Part shown: positions 18,134-26,661 of the stretch, piece after piece
Position numbering within the stretch: the stretch's first letter is position 1
Layout: every line of letters starts with the position of its first letter
NCBI GenBank assembly: GCA_045811525.1
Contig: JBJMTV010000010.1
Coordinates: 62,001-126,000, forward strand
DNA length: 64,000 bases
Direction of reading: 5' to 3'
DNA from: VAZQ01 sp045811525
GTDB taxonomy: Bacteria; Pseudomonadota; Alphaproteobacteria; Rhizobiales; Xanthobacteraceae
Translations under genes and position numbers: made by a program
The notes under the pieces: model-generated
Database searches by the model: none
Seen by the model: only the letters and a program-made list of their open reading frames with translations
What the model was told of the DNA's origin: nothing

Positions 18134-19144
18134 CTACTCGAGGGTTTCATCCGCGAGCGACCGCACCGAGACTGGCACGGTGAGTCCGAGGAGCCGGACG
18201 GTCACGGCGTTGAGCACAAGCTCGAATTTGGAGGTCTGCATGATCGGCATGTCACCGGGTTTCGCGCCCTTGAGAATGCGTCCGGCATAGGCGCCGGCTT
18301 GCCGATAAGCATCCTTCAGGTTCGGGCCATAGCTCATCAACCCGCCGGCTTCGACAAAATCGCGCCAGGGATAGCTCGCCGGGATCTTGTGTACCGCCGC
18401 GAGGAGTGAGAGCTGCACGCGGCGCTCGGGCGAGAACGGTCCGACAAACAGGGCATCCGGGCGCTCACCCGCGAAGCCCGCGAAAGCGTCGTCCACCTCG
18501 CGCGCGCTGCTCGCATTGACAGTCTTGATCTGCAGCCCGCTGGGCCGAGCTGCTGCTTCTACGTCGCGCACCGTCGAGGCCACATCGCGGGCGTTCGCAG
18601 GGTCGAGCAGCACAGTGATACGTTTGGCACTGGGAATGAGCTCCCGCAGCAAGCCGAGGCGGCGCGCCGTCGCCTCGGGCGGCAGAACAAACCCGGTGAG
18701 ATTGCCGCCTGGCCGCGCGAGATTGGCCACCAGTCCCAGTCGCACGGGGTCCTGCGCGGCGGCGAATACAACAGGGATGGCGCCGCTTGCTTTCTTCGCT
18801 GCGAAAGCAGGGGCCGAGCCTCCCATGGCCACGATCACCGCCACACGACGTTGAGCAAACGTCGCCGCAATCGCGTCCATTCGATCAATATTGTTCTCCG
18901 CCCACCGATATTCGACGGCGACGTTTTCCCCTTCGACGAAGCCGAACTCGCGCAACCCCTGGCGGAATGCACGCAGCCGCTCGGCCAGCGCCGGATCCGG
19001 CGAGGCGGGATCAAGGAAACCGATCACCGGCATAGCGGGCTGCTGTGCATGCCCCACGAACGGCGACGCGAGCGTTACAGCCGCGATCCCCACACAGCTC
19101 AGAAGTGGGATCATCCCGCGCCGCCCCAATCGCTGCAACACCAT
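18134..19144 (-). CDS. ABC-type substrate-binding protein (TrpX/ABC_sub_bind family), orphan
   Basis: Periplasmic binding protein of the ABC_sub_bind (PF04392-like) family. The ATG at 19144 is chosen because AGGGAG precedes it; the longer frame from 19183 is less likely. A signal peptide ends near SPFVGHAQQ. Typical features are VIGFLDPASPD, GLREFGFVEGENV, LVANLARPGGNLTGF and the C-terminal YAGRILKGAKPGDMPI. Such orphan proteins are very numerous in Bradyrhizobium relatives. No permease or ATPase gene lies nearby, so the ligand is unknown. It sits between smr and hslU. Confidence 0.9.
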   Translation of the reverse strand: MVLQRLGRRGMIPLLSCVGIAAVTLASPFVGHAQQPAMPVIGFLDPASPDPALAERLRAFRQGLREFGFVEGENVAVEYRWAENNIDRMDAIAATFAQRRVAVIVAMGGSAPAFAAKKASGAIPVVFAAAQDPVRLGLVANLARPGGNLTGFVLPPEATARRLGLLRELIPSAKRITVLLDPANARDVASTVRDVEAAARPSGLQIKTVNASSAREVDDAFAGFAGERPDALFVGPFSPERRVQLSLLAAVHKIPASYPWRDFVEAGGLMSYGPNLKDAYRQAGAYAGRILKGAKPGDMPIMQTSKFELVLNAVTVRLLGLTVPVSVRSLADETLE

Positions 19145-19221
19145 CCCGTCGCTCTCCCTGGCGGCCCAGTCCGAACAGAACATAGCGAATGCGTCCTGAA
19201 GAGTCAGGACGAGCCGCGCGA

Positions 19222-20529
19222 TTAGAGAATGAAGCGGCTCAAATCCGCGTTCTTAGCGAGATCGCCTATGTGCTGATGCACATAGGCGCCGTCGATGACA
19301 ATGCTCTCGCCGGAGCGATCTGGTGCCGCGAACGAGACCTCATCGAGCACGCGCTCCATCACCGTGTGCAGACGCCGTGCGCCGATATTCTCGACGCTGC
19401 CGTTCACTTGAACGGCAATGTCGGCGATAGCATCGATCCCGTCGGGGGTGAATTCAAGCTTCACGCCTTCCGTCTGCAGCAGCGCAACATATTGTTTGAT
19501 CAGCGACACCTCCGTCTCGTTCAGGATGCGGCGGAAGTCGTCGCGCGTGAGCGGTTTGAGCTCAACGCGAATGGGCAGCCGCCCTTGGAGCTCCGGGAGG
19601 AGGTCCGATGGTTTGGTGAGATGGAACGCGCCCGAAGCGATGAACAGGATGTGGTCGGTCTTCACGGCGCCATGCTTGGTAGAGACGGTGGTGCCCTCGA
19701 TCAGCGGCAGTAAATCCCGTTGTACGCCCTCGCGTGAAATGTCGGCGCCGACGCGTCCTTCCCGCCCGGCAATCTTATCGATCTCATCGAGAAACACGAT
19801 TCCGTTCTGCTCGACCGCCCTGATTGCCTCAAGCGTGAGCTGGTCACTGTCGAGCAGCTTGTCGGATTCCTCGTTGAGGAGAATGTCATGCGACTCCGCC
19901 ACGGTGACGCGGCGGGTCTTGCTGCGCCCGCCGCCGAGCTTGCTGAAAATGTCGCCGATCGAAATGGCCCCCATTTGCGCGCCGGGCATGCCTGGAATCT
20001 CGAACAGCGGCATGCCTGAGGATCCGGCCTGCACCTCGATCTCGATCTCCTTATCGTTGAACTCTCCGGCACGCAGGCGGCGCCGGAACGTTTCCTTGGT
20101 GGAGGCGCTCGCAGCCTCACCAACCAGCGCATTGACCACGCGCTCCTCGGCCGCAAGCTGGGCGCGTGCATGCACGTCCTTCCGCTTGCGCTCGCGTGTT
20201 TGCGCAATGGCGGCCTCGACGAGATCGCGGACAATTTGCTCCACGTCGCGGCCGACATAGCCCACCTCCGTGAACTTGGTGGCTTCGACCTTGATGAAAG
20301 GAGCTCCGGCAAGCCGGGCAAGGCGGCGCGCAATTTCCGTTTTGCCGACGCCGGTCGGCCCGATCATCAGGATATTTTTTGGCAGCACCTCCTCGCGCAG
20401 CTTCTCGTCGAGCTGCAGCCGCCGCCAGCGGTTGCGTAGAGCGATGGCAACCGCACGTTTCGCATCGCCTTGTCCGATTATGAAGCGATCGAGCTCGGAA
20501 ACAATTTCCCGGGGGGAGAGGTCGGTCAT
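19222..20529 (-). CDS. hslU: ATP-dependent protease ATPase subunit HslU (ClpY)
   Basis: AAA+ unfoldase that feeds proteins to HslV. The start MTDLSPREIVSELDRFIIGQ at 20529 is the usual one, giving 435 residues; an in-frame TTG at 20565 is less likely. Walker A GPTGVGKT is at 57-64, the pore loop GYVGRD near 86, Walker B NGIVFLDEIDK in the middle, and the C-terminal sensor motif GARRLHTVMER is intact. The C-terminus ends in FIL, which docks into HslV. hslV lies 48 bp upstream. Confidence 0.97.
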   Translation of the reverse strand: MTDLSPREIVSELDRFIIGQGDAKRAVAIALRNRWRRLQLDEKLREEVLPKNILMIGPTGVGKTEIARRLARLAGAPFIKVEATKFTEVGYVGRDVEQIVRDLVEAAIAQTRERKRKDVHARAQLAAEERVVNALVGEAASASTKETFRRRLRAGEFNDKEIEIEVQAGSSGMPLFEIPGMPGAQMGAISIGDIFSKLGGGRSKTRRVTVAESHDILLNEESDKLLDSDQLTLEAIRAVEQNGIVFLDEIDKIAGREGRVGADISREGVQRDLLPLIEGTTVSTKHGAVKTDHILFIASGAFHLTKPSDLLPELQGRLPIRVELKPLTRDDFRRILNETEVSLIKQYVALLQTEGVKLEFTPDGIDAIADIAVQVNGSVENIGARRLHTVMERVLDEVSFAAPDRSGESIVIDGAYVHQHIGDLAKNADLSRFIL

Positions 20530-20577
20530 GCCGCCATCAAATGGTTGCTCGCGGACTGCGTTCAAGCGCCCGCGCCG

Positions 20578-21117
20578 TCACAGCTTTTCCACTGTGATGC
20601 TGCGATTGGTGTAGACGCAGATGTCGGCGGCAATGTCCATGGCCTTGCGTACGATCGCCTCGGCGTCGAGAGCTGTGTCCATGAGGGCGCGCGCTGCCGC
20701 GAGTGCATAGTTGCCGCCCGAGCCGATGCCCATGACGCCGGCTTCCGGCTCCAAAACGTCGCCGGTCCCGGTGAGCACCAGCGAGACCTGCGTGTCTGCG
20801 ACGATCATCATTGCTTCGAGACGCCGCAGATAGCGGTCGGTGCGCCAGTCCTTGGCGAGCTCGACGGCGGCGCGCATGAGCTGGCCGGGATACTGCTCCA
20901 GCTTGCCTTCAAGGCGCTCAAACAAGGTGAACGCATCGGCGGTGGCGCCGGCGAAGCCGCCGATCACCTCCCCCTTGCCGAGGCGGCGAACCTTTTTGGC
21001 ATTGGCTTTGACGATGGTCTGGCCGATCGAGACCTGTCCGTCGCCGCCGATCACGACCGAGCCGCCTTTGCGCACCGTGAGAATCGTGGTGCCGTGCCAG
21101 AGGCTTGTTTGATCCAT
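20578..21117 (-). CDS. hslV: ATP-dependent protease peptidase subunit HslV (ClpQ)
   Basis: Threonine protease of the HslUV complex. The ATG at 21117 is preferred over an in-frame TTG at 21129. The precursor HGTTILTVRKGG shows the cleavage site that exposes the catalytic Thr (Thr10 of the precursor). The remainder has the conserved GGDGQVSIGQT and GSGGNYALAAARAL segments. It is followed by hslU and divergent from hisB. Confidence 0.97.
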   Translation of the reverse strand: MDQTSLWHGTTILTVRKGGSVVIGGDGQVSIGQTIVKANAKKVRRLGKGEVIGGFAGATADAFTLFERLEGKLEQYPGQLMRAAVELAKDWRTDRYLRRLEAMMIVADTQVSLVLTGTGDVLEPEAGVMGIGSGGNYALAAARALMDTALDAEAIVRKAMDIAADICVYTNRSITVEKL

Positions 21118-21275
21118 ACCCGCGCCCAAAGTTGATGCGCCCTATGTGGTGGGTCGTTCCCCGCAGGTCAAACGCCCCCCGAGAGGGCCACACGGTGGTG
21201 AGCACCGGGCAAGCGTGCAGATGCGGTGGTAGAGCGCGGGAACATGCGCTAGAAGGACGCCGCCGAGGAAGATTC

Positions 21276-21869
21276 ATGCGCAAAGCCAGCGTAAAGCGTG
21301 CGACGAAGGAAACGCAGGTCGAGGTCGCCGTCGACCTCGACGGCTCCGGCGCAGCCTCGATTGCGACCGGTATCGGTTTTCTCGATCACATGCTGGATCT
21401 GCTGGCGCGGCATTCCCGCATCGACCTCGCCGTCAAAGCGAAGGGCGACTTGCACATCGACCAGCACCACACGACCGAGGATGTCGGCATTGCGTTCGGC
21501 CAGGCCGTTAAGCAGGCGTTGGGCGATATGAAGGGCATCACGCGCTATGCCGATGTCCATGTGCCCATGGATGAAGCGCTGACCCGCGTGGCCCTCGATA
21601 TCTCCGGGCGACCTTTCCTGGTTTTCCAGGCCGAGTTCTTGCGCGACAAGATCGGCGGCTTCGACACTGAGTTGGTGCAGGAGTGGTTCCAGGCGTTCGC
21701 TGCCAATAGCGGCGTGACTCTGCACGTCGCGACGCTTTATGGTAGCAATGATCATCACATTGCCGAATCCTGCTTCAAGGGGCTGGCGCGAGCGTTGCGC
21801 GCCGCCATCGCCATCGATCCCCGCGCCGGCGACGAGGTTCCCTCGACCAAGGGATCCCTCGGCGGGTGA
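21276..21869 (+). CDS. hisB: Imidazoleglycerol-phosphate dehydratase HisB
   Basis: Dehydrates imidazoleglycerol phosphate in histidine synthesis. The start at 21276 is supported by GAGGAAG upstream; the frame is open further but gives no homology there. The 197-residue protein is monofunctional (no phosphatase domain). Metal-binding motifs are DHMLDLLARHS, HIDQHHTTEDVGIAFG and YGSNDHHIAESCFK. It starts the hisB-DUF2628-hisH-hisA-hisF run. Confidence 0.97.
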   Translation: MRKASVKRATKETQVEVAVDLDGSGAASIATGIGFLDHMLDLLARHSRIDLAVKAKGDLHIDQHHTTEDVGIAFGQAVKQALGDMKGITRYADVHVPMDEALTRVALDISGRPFLVFQAEFLRDKIGGFDTELVQEWFQAFAANSGVTLHVATLYGSNDHHIAESCFKGLARALRAAIAIDPRAGDEVPSTKGSLGG

Positions 21870-21901
21870 CGCCAAGCTCATCTGATCGGGCCGAGAACGC
21901 C

Positions 21902-22399
21902 ATGTCGATCTACACTGTGCACGAGCCGCCGCTGAAGCGAGCTGAAACCGCGCCTGATCCCGAGCGGTTCGTGCTCGTGCGTGATGGCTTTGCCTTCTGG
22001 GCCTTCCTGCTGGCTCCATTGTGGATGCTGCGGCATCGCCTGTGGCTGGTATTGCTCGGATATGTGCTGCTGGTTGCGGCGCTGCAGCTCGGCTTGCGTG
22101 CGCTTGGGTTTTCCAGCGTTGTCATGGGCGTCGTGGGTATGCTCGTGGGCCTGCTGATTGGACTCGAGGCTGCGACCTTGCGACGATTTACGCTCGCGCG
22201 ACGCGGCTGGCACAATGTTGCAATCGTCTCGGGAGAGGACCTCGAAGCGGCGGAACGACGCTTCTTCGACAGCTGGGTCAGCACGCCAGCCGCACCCGCA
22301 GGTGCGCACCCGCGCGCTGCGCCCCTCACTCTGAGCTCCGCCCCGCGCTCGTCACCAGACGTCATCGGACTCTTTCCCGAGCCGGGCGGCCACCGGTGA
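21902..22399 (+). CDS. DUF2628 membrane protein in the his operon
   Basis: A 165-residue protein with YTVHEPPLKRAETAPDPERF at the N-terminus, then FAFWAFLLAPLWMLRHRLW and two strongly hydrophobic segments (about residues 48-95), typical of DUF2628. The ATG at 21902 lies 32 bp after hisB and the stop overlaps the hisH GTG start. The constant position between hisB and hisH in Hyphomicrobiales suggests cotranscription. No link to histidine synthesis is known. Confidence 0.88.
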   Translation: MSIYTVHEPPLKRAETAPDPERFVLVRDGFAFWAFLLAPLWMLRHRLWLVLLGYVLLVAALQLGLRALGFSSVVMGVVGMLVGLLIGLEAATLRRFTLARRGWHNVAIVSGEDLEAAERRFFDSWVSTPAAPAGAHPRAAPLTLSSAPRSSPDVIGLFPEPGGHR

Positions 22400-23046
22400 C
22401 AGTGGCCATCGTCGATTACGGCTCGGGAAACCTCCACTCGGCGGCAAAGGCCTTCGAGCGGGCGGCGCACGAGCAGGGGCTCACGCAGGACATCGTGGTG
22501 ACCTCCGATCCCGATGTTGTGCGACGTGCCGAGCGGGTGGTGCTGCCTGGTGTCGGTGCTTTCGCCGATTGTCGGCGCGGGCTTGATGCCGTCAACGGCA
22601 TGGTTGAGGCGCTCGAGGAAGCCGTGCACGGACACGCGCGCCCGTTTCTCGGAATCTGTGTCGGTATGCAGTTGATGGCGGAGCGCGGGCGCGAATACGA
22701 GGTCGCCTCGGGGTTGGGCTGGATCGCGGGCGAGGTCGACCGCATCGCGCCCCAGGATGCGACCTTGAAGATCCCGCATATGGGGTGGAACACCCTGAAC
22801 GTGCGGCGCGAGCACCCGCTGCTCGACGGCGTCCCGACCGGCCCACAGGGGCTGCACGCCTATTTCGTGCATTCCTTCGAGCTCAAGCCGGCGGAGCGCG
22901 ATGACCTCATTGCCGAAGCAGACTATGGCGGGCCGATCACCGCAATCATCGGCCGCGACACCATGGTCGGGACGCAGTTTCATCCGGAGAAGAGCCAACG
23001 GCTCGGACTCAAGCTGATCGGCAACTTCTTGGCCTGGAAGCCCTGA
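22396..23046 (+). CDS. hisH: Imidazole glycerol phosphate synthase glutaminase subunit HisH
   Basis: Class I glutamine amidotransferase that supplies ammonia to HisF. The start is a GTG at 22396, overlapping the DUF2628 stop (GTGA), so translation is probably coupled; a GTG two codons later is possible. The 216-residue product has VAIVDYGSGNLHS, the nucleophile Cys88 in GICVGMQLM and the His of QFHPEKSQ. Confidence 0.96.
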   Translation: MTVAIVDYGSGNLHSAAKAFERAAHEQGLTQDIVVTSDPDVVRRAERVVLPGVGAFADCRRGLDAVNGMVEALEEAVHGHARPFLGICVGMQLMAERGREYEVASGLGWIAGEVDRIAPQDATLKIPHMGWNTLNVRREHPLLDGVPTGPQGLHAYFVHSFELKPAERDDLIAEADYGGPITAIIGRDTMVGTQFHPEKSQRLGLKLIGNFLAWKP

Positions 23047-23071
23047 TGTTCGGTAGCTGGACGCGCGCGCT

Positions 23072-23812
23072 TTGATTCTGTTTCCCGCCATCGACATCAA
23101 GGACGGCGTTTGTGTCCGCCTCGAACAGGGCGATATGGCACGGTCCACCATCTTCAACCGTGACCCCGCACTGCAGGCGCAAGCGTTCGAAGGTCAGGGT
23201 TTCGAGTTCCTGCACATTGTCGATCTCGACGGCGCATTCGCGGGAAAGCCGGTGAATGCGGCGGCCGTCGAGCGCATCCTGGAAACAGTCGCCATTCCGG
23301 TGCAGCTCGGCGGCGGCATTCGCGAGATGGCTACGATCGAGGCCTGGCTCGACAAAGGGGTCGACCGCGTCATCGTCGGGACGATCGCGGTGCGCGAGCC
23401 AGCGCTGGTGCGTGATGCGGCGCGCCGATTTCCCGGGCGCATTGCGGTGGCGCTCGACGCACGCGACGGCAAGGCGGCGGTGGAGGGCTGGGCCACTCGC
23501 TCCGAGCGCACGGCTCTAGATGTCGCACAAGCTCTCGCGGACGCGGGTGTCGCCGCCATCATCTATACCGACATTGGACGCGACGGGTTGCTGAAGGGGC
23601 TTAATCTGGACGCCACCATCGGCCTCGCCGAGGCGGTGGAAATTCCTGTCATCGCCTCCGGCGGACTGGGCTCGCTCGCCGATATCGAGGCCCTGCTGGC
23701 ACCGCGCGCCCACAAGCTCGCCGGTGCCATTGCCGGCCGGGCACTCTACGATGGGCGGCTTGATCCGACTGCGGCGCTCAAGATGATCCGGGCCGCTCGT
23801 AAAGCGGCTTGA
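23072..23812 (+). CDS. hisA: Phosphoribosyl-formimino-AICAR isomerase HisA
   Basis: TIM-barrel isomerase of histidine synthesis. The only start that fits the family N-terminus (LFPAIDIKDG) is a TTG at 23072. The 246-residue product has the catalytic Asp8 in AIDIKDG, the phosphate loop GGGIR and the second catalytic Asp in YTDIGRDG. It lies 25 bp after hisH and 33 bp before hisF. Confidence 0.96.
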   Translation: MILFPAIDIKDGVCVRLEQGDMARSTIFNRDPALQAQAFEGQGFEFLHIVDLDGAFAGKPVNAAAVERILETVAIPVQLGGGIREMATIEAWLDKGVDRVIVGTIAVREPALVRDAARRFPGRIAVALDARDGKAAVEGWATRSERTALDVAQALADAGVAAIIYTDIGRDGLLKGLNLDATIGLAEAVEIPVIASGGLGSLADIEALLAPRAHKLAGAIAGRALYDGRLDPTAALKMIRAARKAA

Positions 23813-23845
23813 GGTCCCGACCAACAAACGCCAGGGCATGCCGTC

Positions 23846-24622
23846 GTGTTCAAGGTCCGCGTCATTCCCTGCCTCGACGTCAAGAACGGCCGGGTGGTCA
23901 AAGGCGTGAAGTTTCTCGAATTGCGCGACGCCGGAGATCCGGTAGCCGCGGCGATTGCCTATGATGCCGCAGGCGCCGACGAGCTCACCTTCCTCGACAT
24001 CACCGCAAGCCATGAGAACCGCGACATCATCTTCGATGTCGTGCGGCGTACGGCTGAGGCCTGTTTCATGCCATTGACGGTTGGTGGGGGCGTGCGCAGC
24101 ATCGAGGATATCCGCAAGCTCCTCAGCTCAGGGGCGGACAAGATCTCGATTAACACCGCCGCGGTGGCACGGCGCGCTTTGGTGCAGGAGGCGGCGGAGA
24201 AATTCGGGGATCAGTGCATCGTCGTGGCGATTGATGCCAAGCGCGTATCTGCGCCGGGCGAGCCGCTTCGTTGGGAGATCTTCACTCATGGCGGGCGCCG
24301 CCCGACGGGTCTCGATGTGGTGAGTTATGCGCGCGAGGTGGCGGCGCTCGGTGCAGGTGAGATCCTGCTCACCTCAATGGACCGCGACGGCACGAGACAA
24401 GGCTTCGATCTCGAGCTCACCCGCACCGTTGCCGACGCAGTCACCGTGCCGGTGATCGCTTCCGGCGGCGTCGGCACGCTCGACCACCTGGTCGAGGGGG
24501 TCCGCGCGGGTCATGCCACGGCCGTGCTGGCGGCATCGATCTTTCATTTTGGCGAGCACAGCGTGCGCGAAGCCAAGGAGCACATGGCACGGGCCGGCCT
24601 GCCGATGCGGCTCGACCCCTGA
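23846..24622 (+). CDS. hisF: Imidazole glycerol phosphate synthase cyclase subunit HisF
   Basis: Cyclase that joins with HisH to make imidazoleglycerol phosphate and AICAR. The start is a GTG at 23846. The 258-residue TIM barrel has catalytic Asp11 (PCLDVKNGRVVKG), VAIDAKR with the second Asp, and the phosphate loops GGGVRS and ASGGVG. hisE does not follow directly: an antisense DedA gene intervenes. Confidence 0.97.
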   Translation: MFKVRVIPCLDVKNGRVVKGVKFLELRDAGDPVAAAIAYDAAGADELTFLDITASHENRDIIFDVVRRTAEACFMPLTVGGGVRSIEDIRKLLSSGADKISINTAAVARRALVQEAAEKFGDQCIVVAIDAKRVSAPGEPLRWEIFTHGGRRPTGLDVVSYAREVAALGAGEILLTSMDRDGTRQGFDLELTRTVADAVTVPVIASGGVGTLDHLVEGVRAGHATAVLAASIFHFGEHSVREAKEHMARAGLPMRLDP

Positions 24623-24648
24623 CTAACGGAGAGTGGCGGGAGGCGCGA

Positions 24649-25260
24649 TTACTCGCCCGGCGCCGGATTGCCGTCGATCCGCGCCGCAAGGCGGCCCTCG
24701 AACCGCACGATCAACGCCGGTATGCCCAGGACGATTGTTAGCGCCAGGACGGCGAGCACCACGGCAACCGGCGAGGCCGCTTCGAGGAATGCCTGGCCCA
24801 AGGCATAAGAAGCGGTGCCATACCCTACCACCCAGGTCACTGCAGCCATGGTGCTGGCGAGGAAAAAGCCTTGCTGCGGCATCGCATTGGTGCCGGCAAG
24901 CACCGCCGCAATATTGCGCAGAAACGGCAGGAAACGAGAGCAGAACACGAAGCGGCCGCCGTAACGCTCGAAGAGCCACTGGGCGATGCGTATCCGCGTT
25001 TGCGTCAATCCCACGCGTGCACCATAGCGGTGCAGCAGCGCGTGCCCGTACCGCTTGCCGATCCAGAACCCTGTGACGTTGCCGAGCACGGCGGCGAGAA
25101 TACCGGCGCAGATCAAGGTGCGCAGGTCGAGCCCGTGGGTTCTTGCGAATATGCCGGCGGCCATCAATGCCGCCTCCGCCGGCAGCGGGGCGCCGATTGT
25201 CTCGAGAGCAATGAATGCTGCCACCACCCAAACACCGTAGGTTGCGATGAAATCCGCCAC
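24649..25260 (-). CDS. DedA family membrane protein
   Basis: A 203-residue integral membrane protein. It has the DedA/VTT features LETIGAPLPAEAALMAAG near the N-terminus and the conserved basic motif CSRFLPFLRNIAAVLAGT. About five hydrophobic segments are visible. Family members act as flippases for undecaprenyl phosphate or phospholipids and affect membrane potential. The start is a GTG at 25260. It runs against the his genes, between hisF and hisE, which is not the usual order. Confidence 0.92.
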   Translation of the reverse strand: MADFIATYGVWVVAAFIALETIGAPLPAEAALMAAGIFARTHGLDLRTLICAGILAAVLGNVTGFWIGKRYGHALLHRYGARVGLTQTRIRIAQWLFERYGGRFVFCSRFLPFLRNIAAVLAGTNAMPQQGFFLASTMAAVTWVVGYGTASYALGQAFLEAASPVAVVLAVLALTIVLGIPALIVRFEGRLAARIDGNPAPGE

Positions 25261-25354
25261 ATTATCTCCAAGGTGCAGGCAGGACGCGGGCGCGGCGGCG
25301 GAAGCTTAGCTTTCGCATGCTTGGTATGCTAATGGCGGGCACGCGGAGGCCGGA

Positions 25355-25675
25355 ATGGCAACCTTCACCCTGCACGACCTGGAAAAGCGCATCGCCGATC
25401 GCGCGCAGGCGAATGCCACCACCTCCTATACAAAAAGATTGCTCGACGGCGGCATCGAGCATTGTGCCAAGAAATTCGGCGAGGAGGCGATCGAGACTGC
25501 GCTGGCGGCGGTGTCGCAAGACCGTTCGCGGTTGACCGCTGAAACCGCCGATCTCCTCTACCATTTGCTGGTCTTGCTGCGCGCGCGCGGCATCCCGCTC
25601 GCGGAGGTCGAGGGGCTCCTTGCTGAGCGCACCGCGCAGTCCGGCCTTGCCGAGAAAGCTTCTCGCGCGAGCTGA
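25355..25675 (+). CDS. hisE: Phosphoribosyl-ATP pyrophosphatase HisE
   Basis: Hydrolyses phosphoribosyl-ATP in the second step of histidine synthesis. The 106-residue product is a stand-alone HisE of the MazG-like fold. It has KKFGEEAIETALAAV and the metal-binding Glu/Asp residues of ETADLLYHLLVLL. The ATG at 25355 is preceded by GGAGGCCGG. It diverges from the DedA gene and is followed by coaA after 10 bp. Confidence 0.95.
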   Translation: MATFTLHDLEKRIADRAQANATTSYTKRLLDGGIEHCAKKFGEEAIETALAAVSQDRSRLTAETADLLYHLLVLLRARGIPLAEVEGLLAERTAQSGLAEKASRAS

Positions 25676-25685
25676 TACGAGCCTC

Positions 25686-26642
25686 ATGGAGCAACGCACC
25701 AGCGAAGACGGTCTGTCGCCCTACCGGGTGTTCTCGCGCACACAGTGGGCCGAGCGCCGCGAGGACGCGCCCATGACGCTGACGCCCGAGGAGGTGACGC
25801 GGGTGCGCTCGGTGCATGATCGATTGGACATGCAGGAGGTCGAGGATATCTACCTGCCGATCTCGCGTCTGTTGTCGCTCTATGTGGACGCCACCCAGCG
25901 GCTGTTTCGCGCGCAGCAGAACTTCCTCGGCACCGAGGACAGCAAGATGCCGTATATCATCGGCGTTGCGGGCTCCGTCGCCGTGGGTAAGTCGACCACC
26001 GCGCGGGTGCTGCAGGCGCTGTTGGCGCGCTGGCCGAATGTGCCCAAGGTCGATCTGGTCACGACCGACGGCTTCCTCTTCCCCAATGCCATTCTTGAGC
26101 GCGAAGCTCTCATGGAGAAGAAGGGTTTTCCGGAAAGCTATGACCTTCCGGCGCTGCTGCGCTTTCTTTCCGACGTCAAAGGCGGCCGCCGGCCGGCGCG
26201 GGCGCCGATCTACTCGCATCTCGTTTACGACGTGGTTCCCAACCAGTGGATCGAGATCGACCGTCCCGACATTCTCATTATCGAAGGCCTCAACGTGCTG
26301 CAGACCGGCCGGCCGCCGAAGGACGGGAAGGCCATCCCCTATGTCTCGGACTTTTTCGACTTCTCAATCTACCTCGATGCCGAGCAGCCCGTGCTGCAGA
26401 GCTGGTATGTCGACCGGTTTCTCACGCTGCGCGGCACGGCATTCCGTGATCCGAAATCGTACTTCCACCGATACGCCACTTTCTCCGATGCCGAGGCCGT
26501 GACCACTGCGACCTCGATCTGGACCAGCATCAATCTCCTCAATCTGCACGAAAATATCCTGCCCACGCGGCAACGCGCCGACCTCATTCTCAAGAAGGGC
26601 GAAAATCATCGGGTTGAGGAGGTCGCCCTGCGGCGCTTGTAA
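25686..26642 (+). CDS. coaA: Pantothenate kinase, type I (CoaA)
   Basis: First enzyme of coenzyme A synthesis. The ATG at 25686 gives 318 residues, the usual length; a start at 25620 would overlap hisE. Walker A GSVAVGKSTTAR follows YIIGVAG, and DLVTTDGFLFPN and IIEGLNVLQ are the typical bacterial type I motifs. Cotranscription with hisE is likely because the gap is 10 bp. Confidence 0.96.
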   Translation: MEQRTSEDGLSPYRVFSRTQWAERREDAPMTLTPEEVTRVRSVHDRLDMQEVEDIYLPISRLLSLYVDATQRLFRAQQNFLGTEDSKMPYIIGVAGSVAVGKSTTARVLQALLARWPNVPKVDLVTTDGFLFPNAILEREALMEKKGFPESYDLPALLRFLSDVKGGRRPARAPIYSHLVYDVVPNQWIEIDRPDILIIEGLNVLQTGRPPKDGKAIPYVSDFFDFSIYLDAEQPVLQSWYVDRFLTLRGTAFRDPKSYFHRYATFSDAEAVTTATSIWTSINLLNLHENILPTRQRADLILKKGENHRVEEVALRRL

Positions 26643-26661
26643 GGACAGCCACGAGCTTTGG

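Noticed and set aside
21910..23157. Long open frame opposite DUF2628 and hisH
   Set aside because: It covers firm his genes, has no homology by eye and is explained by codon bias.
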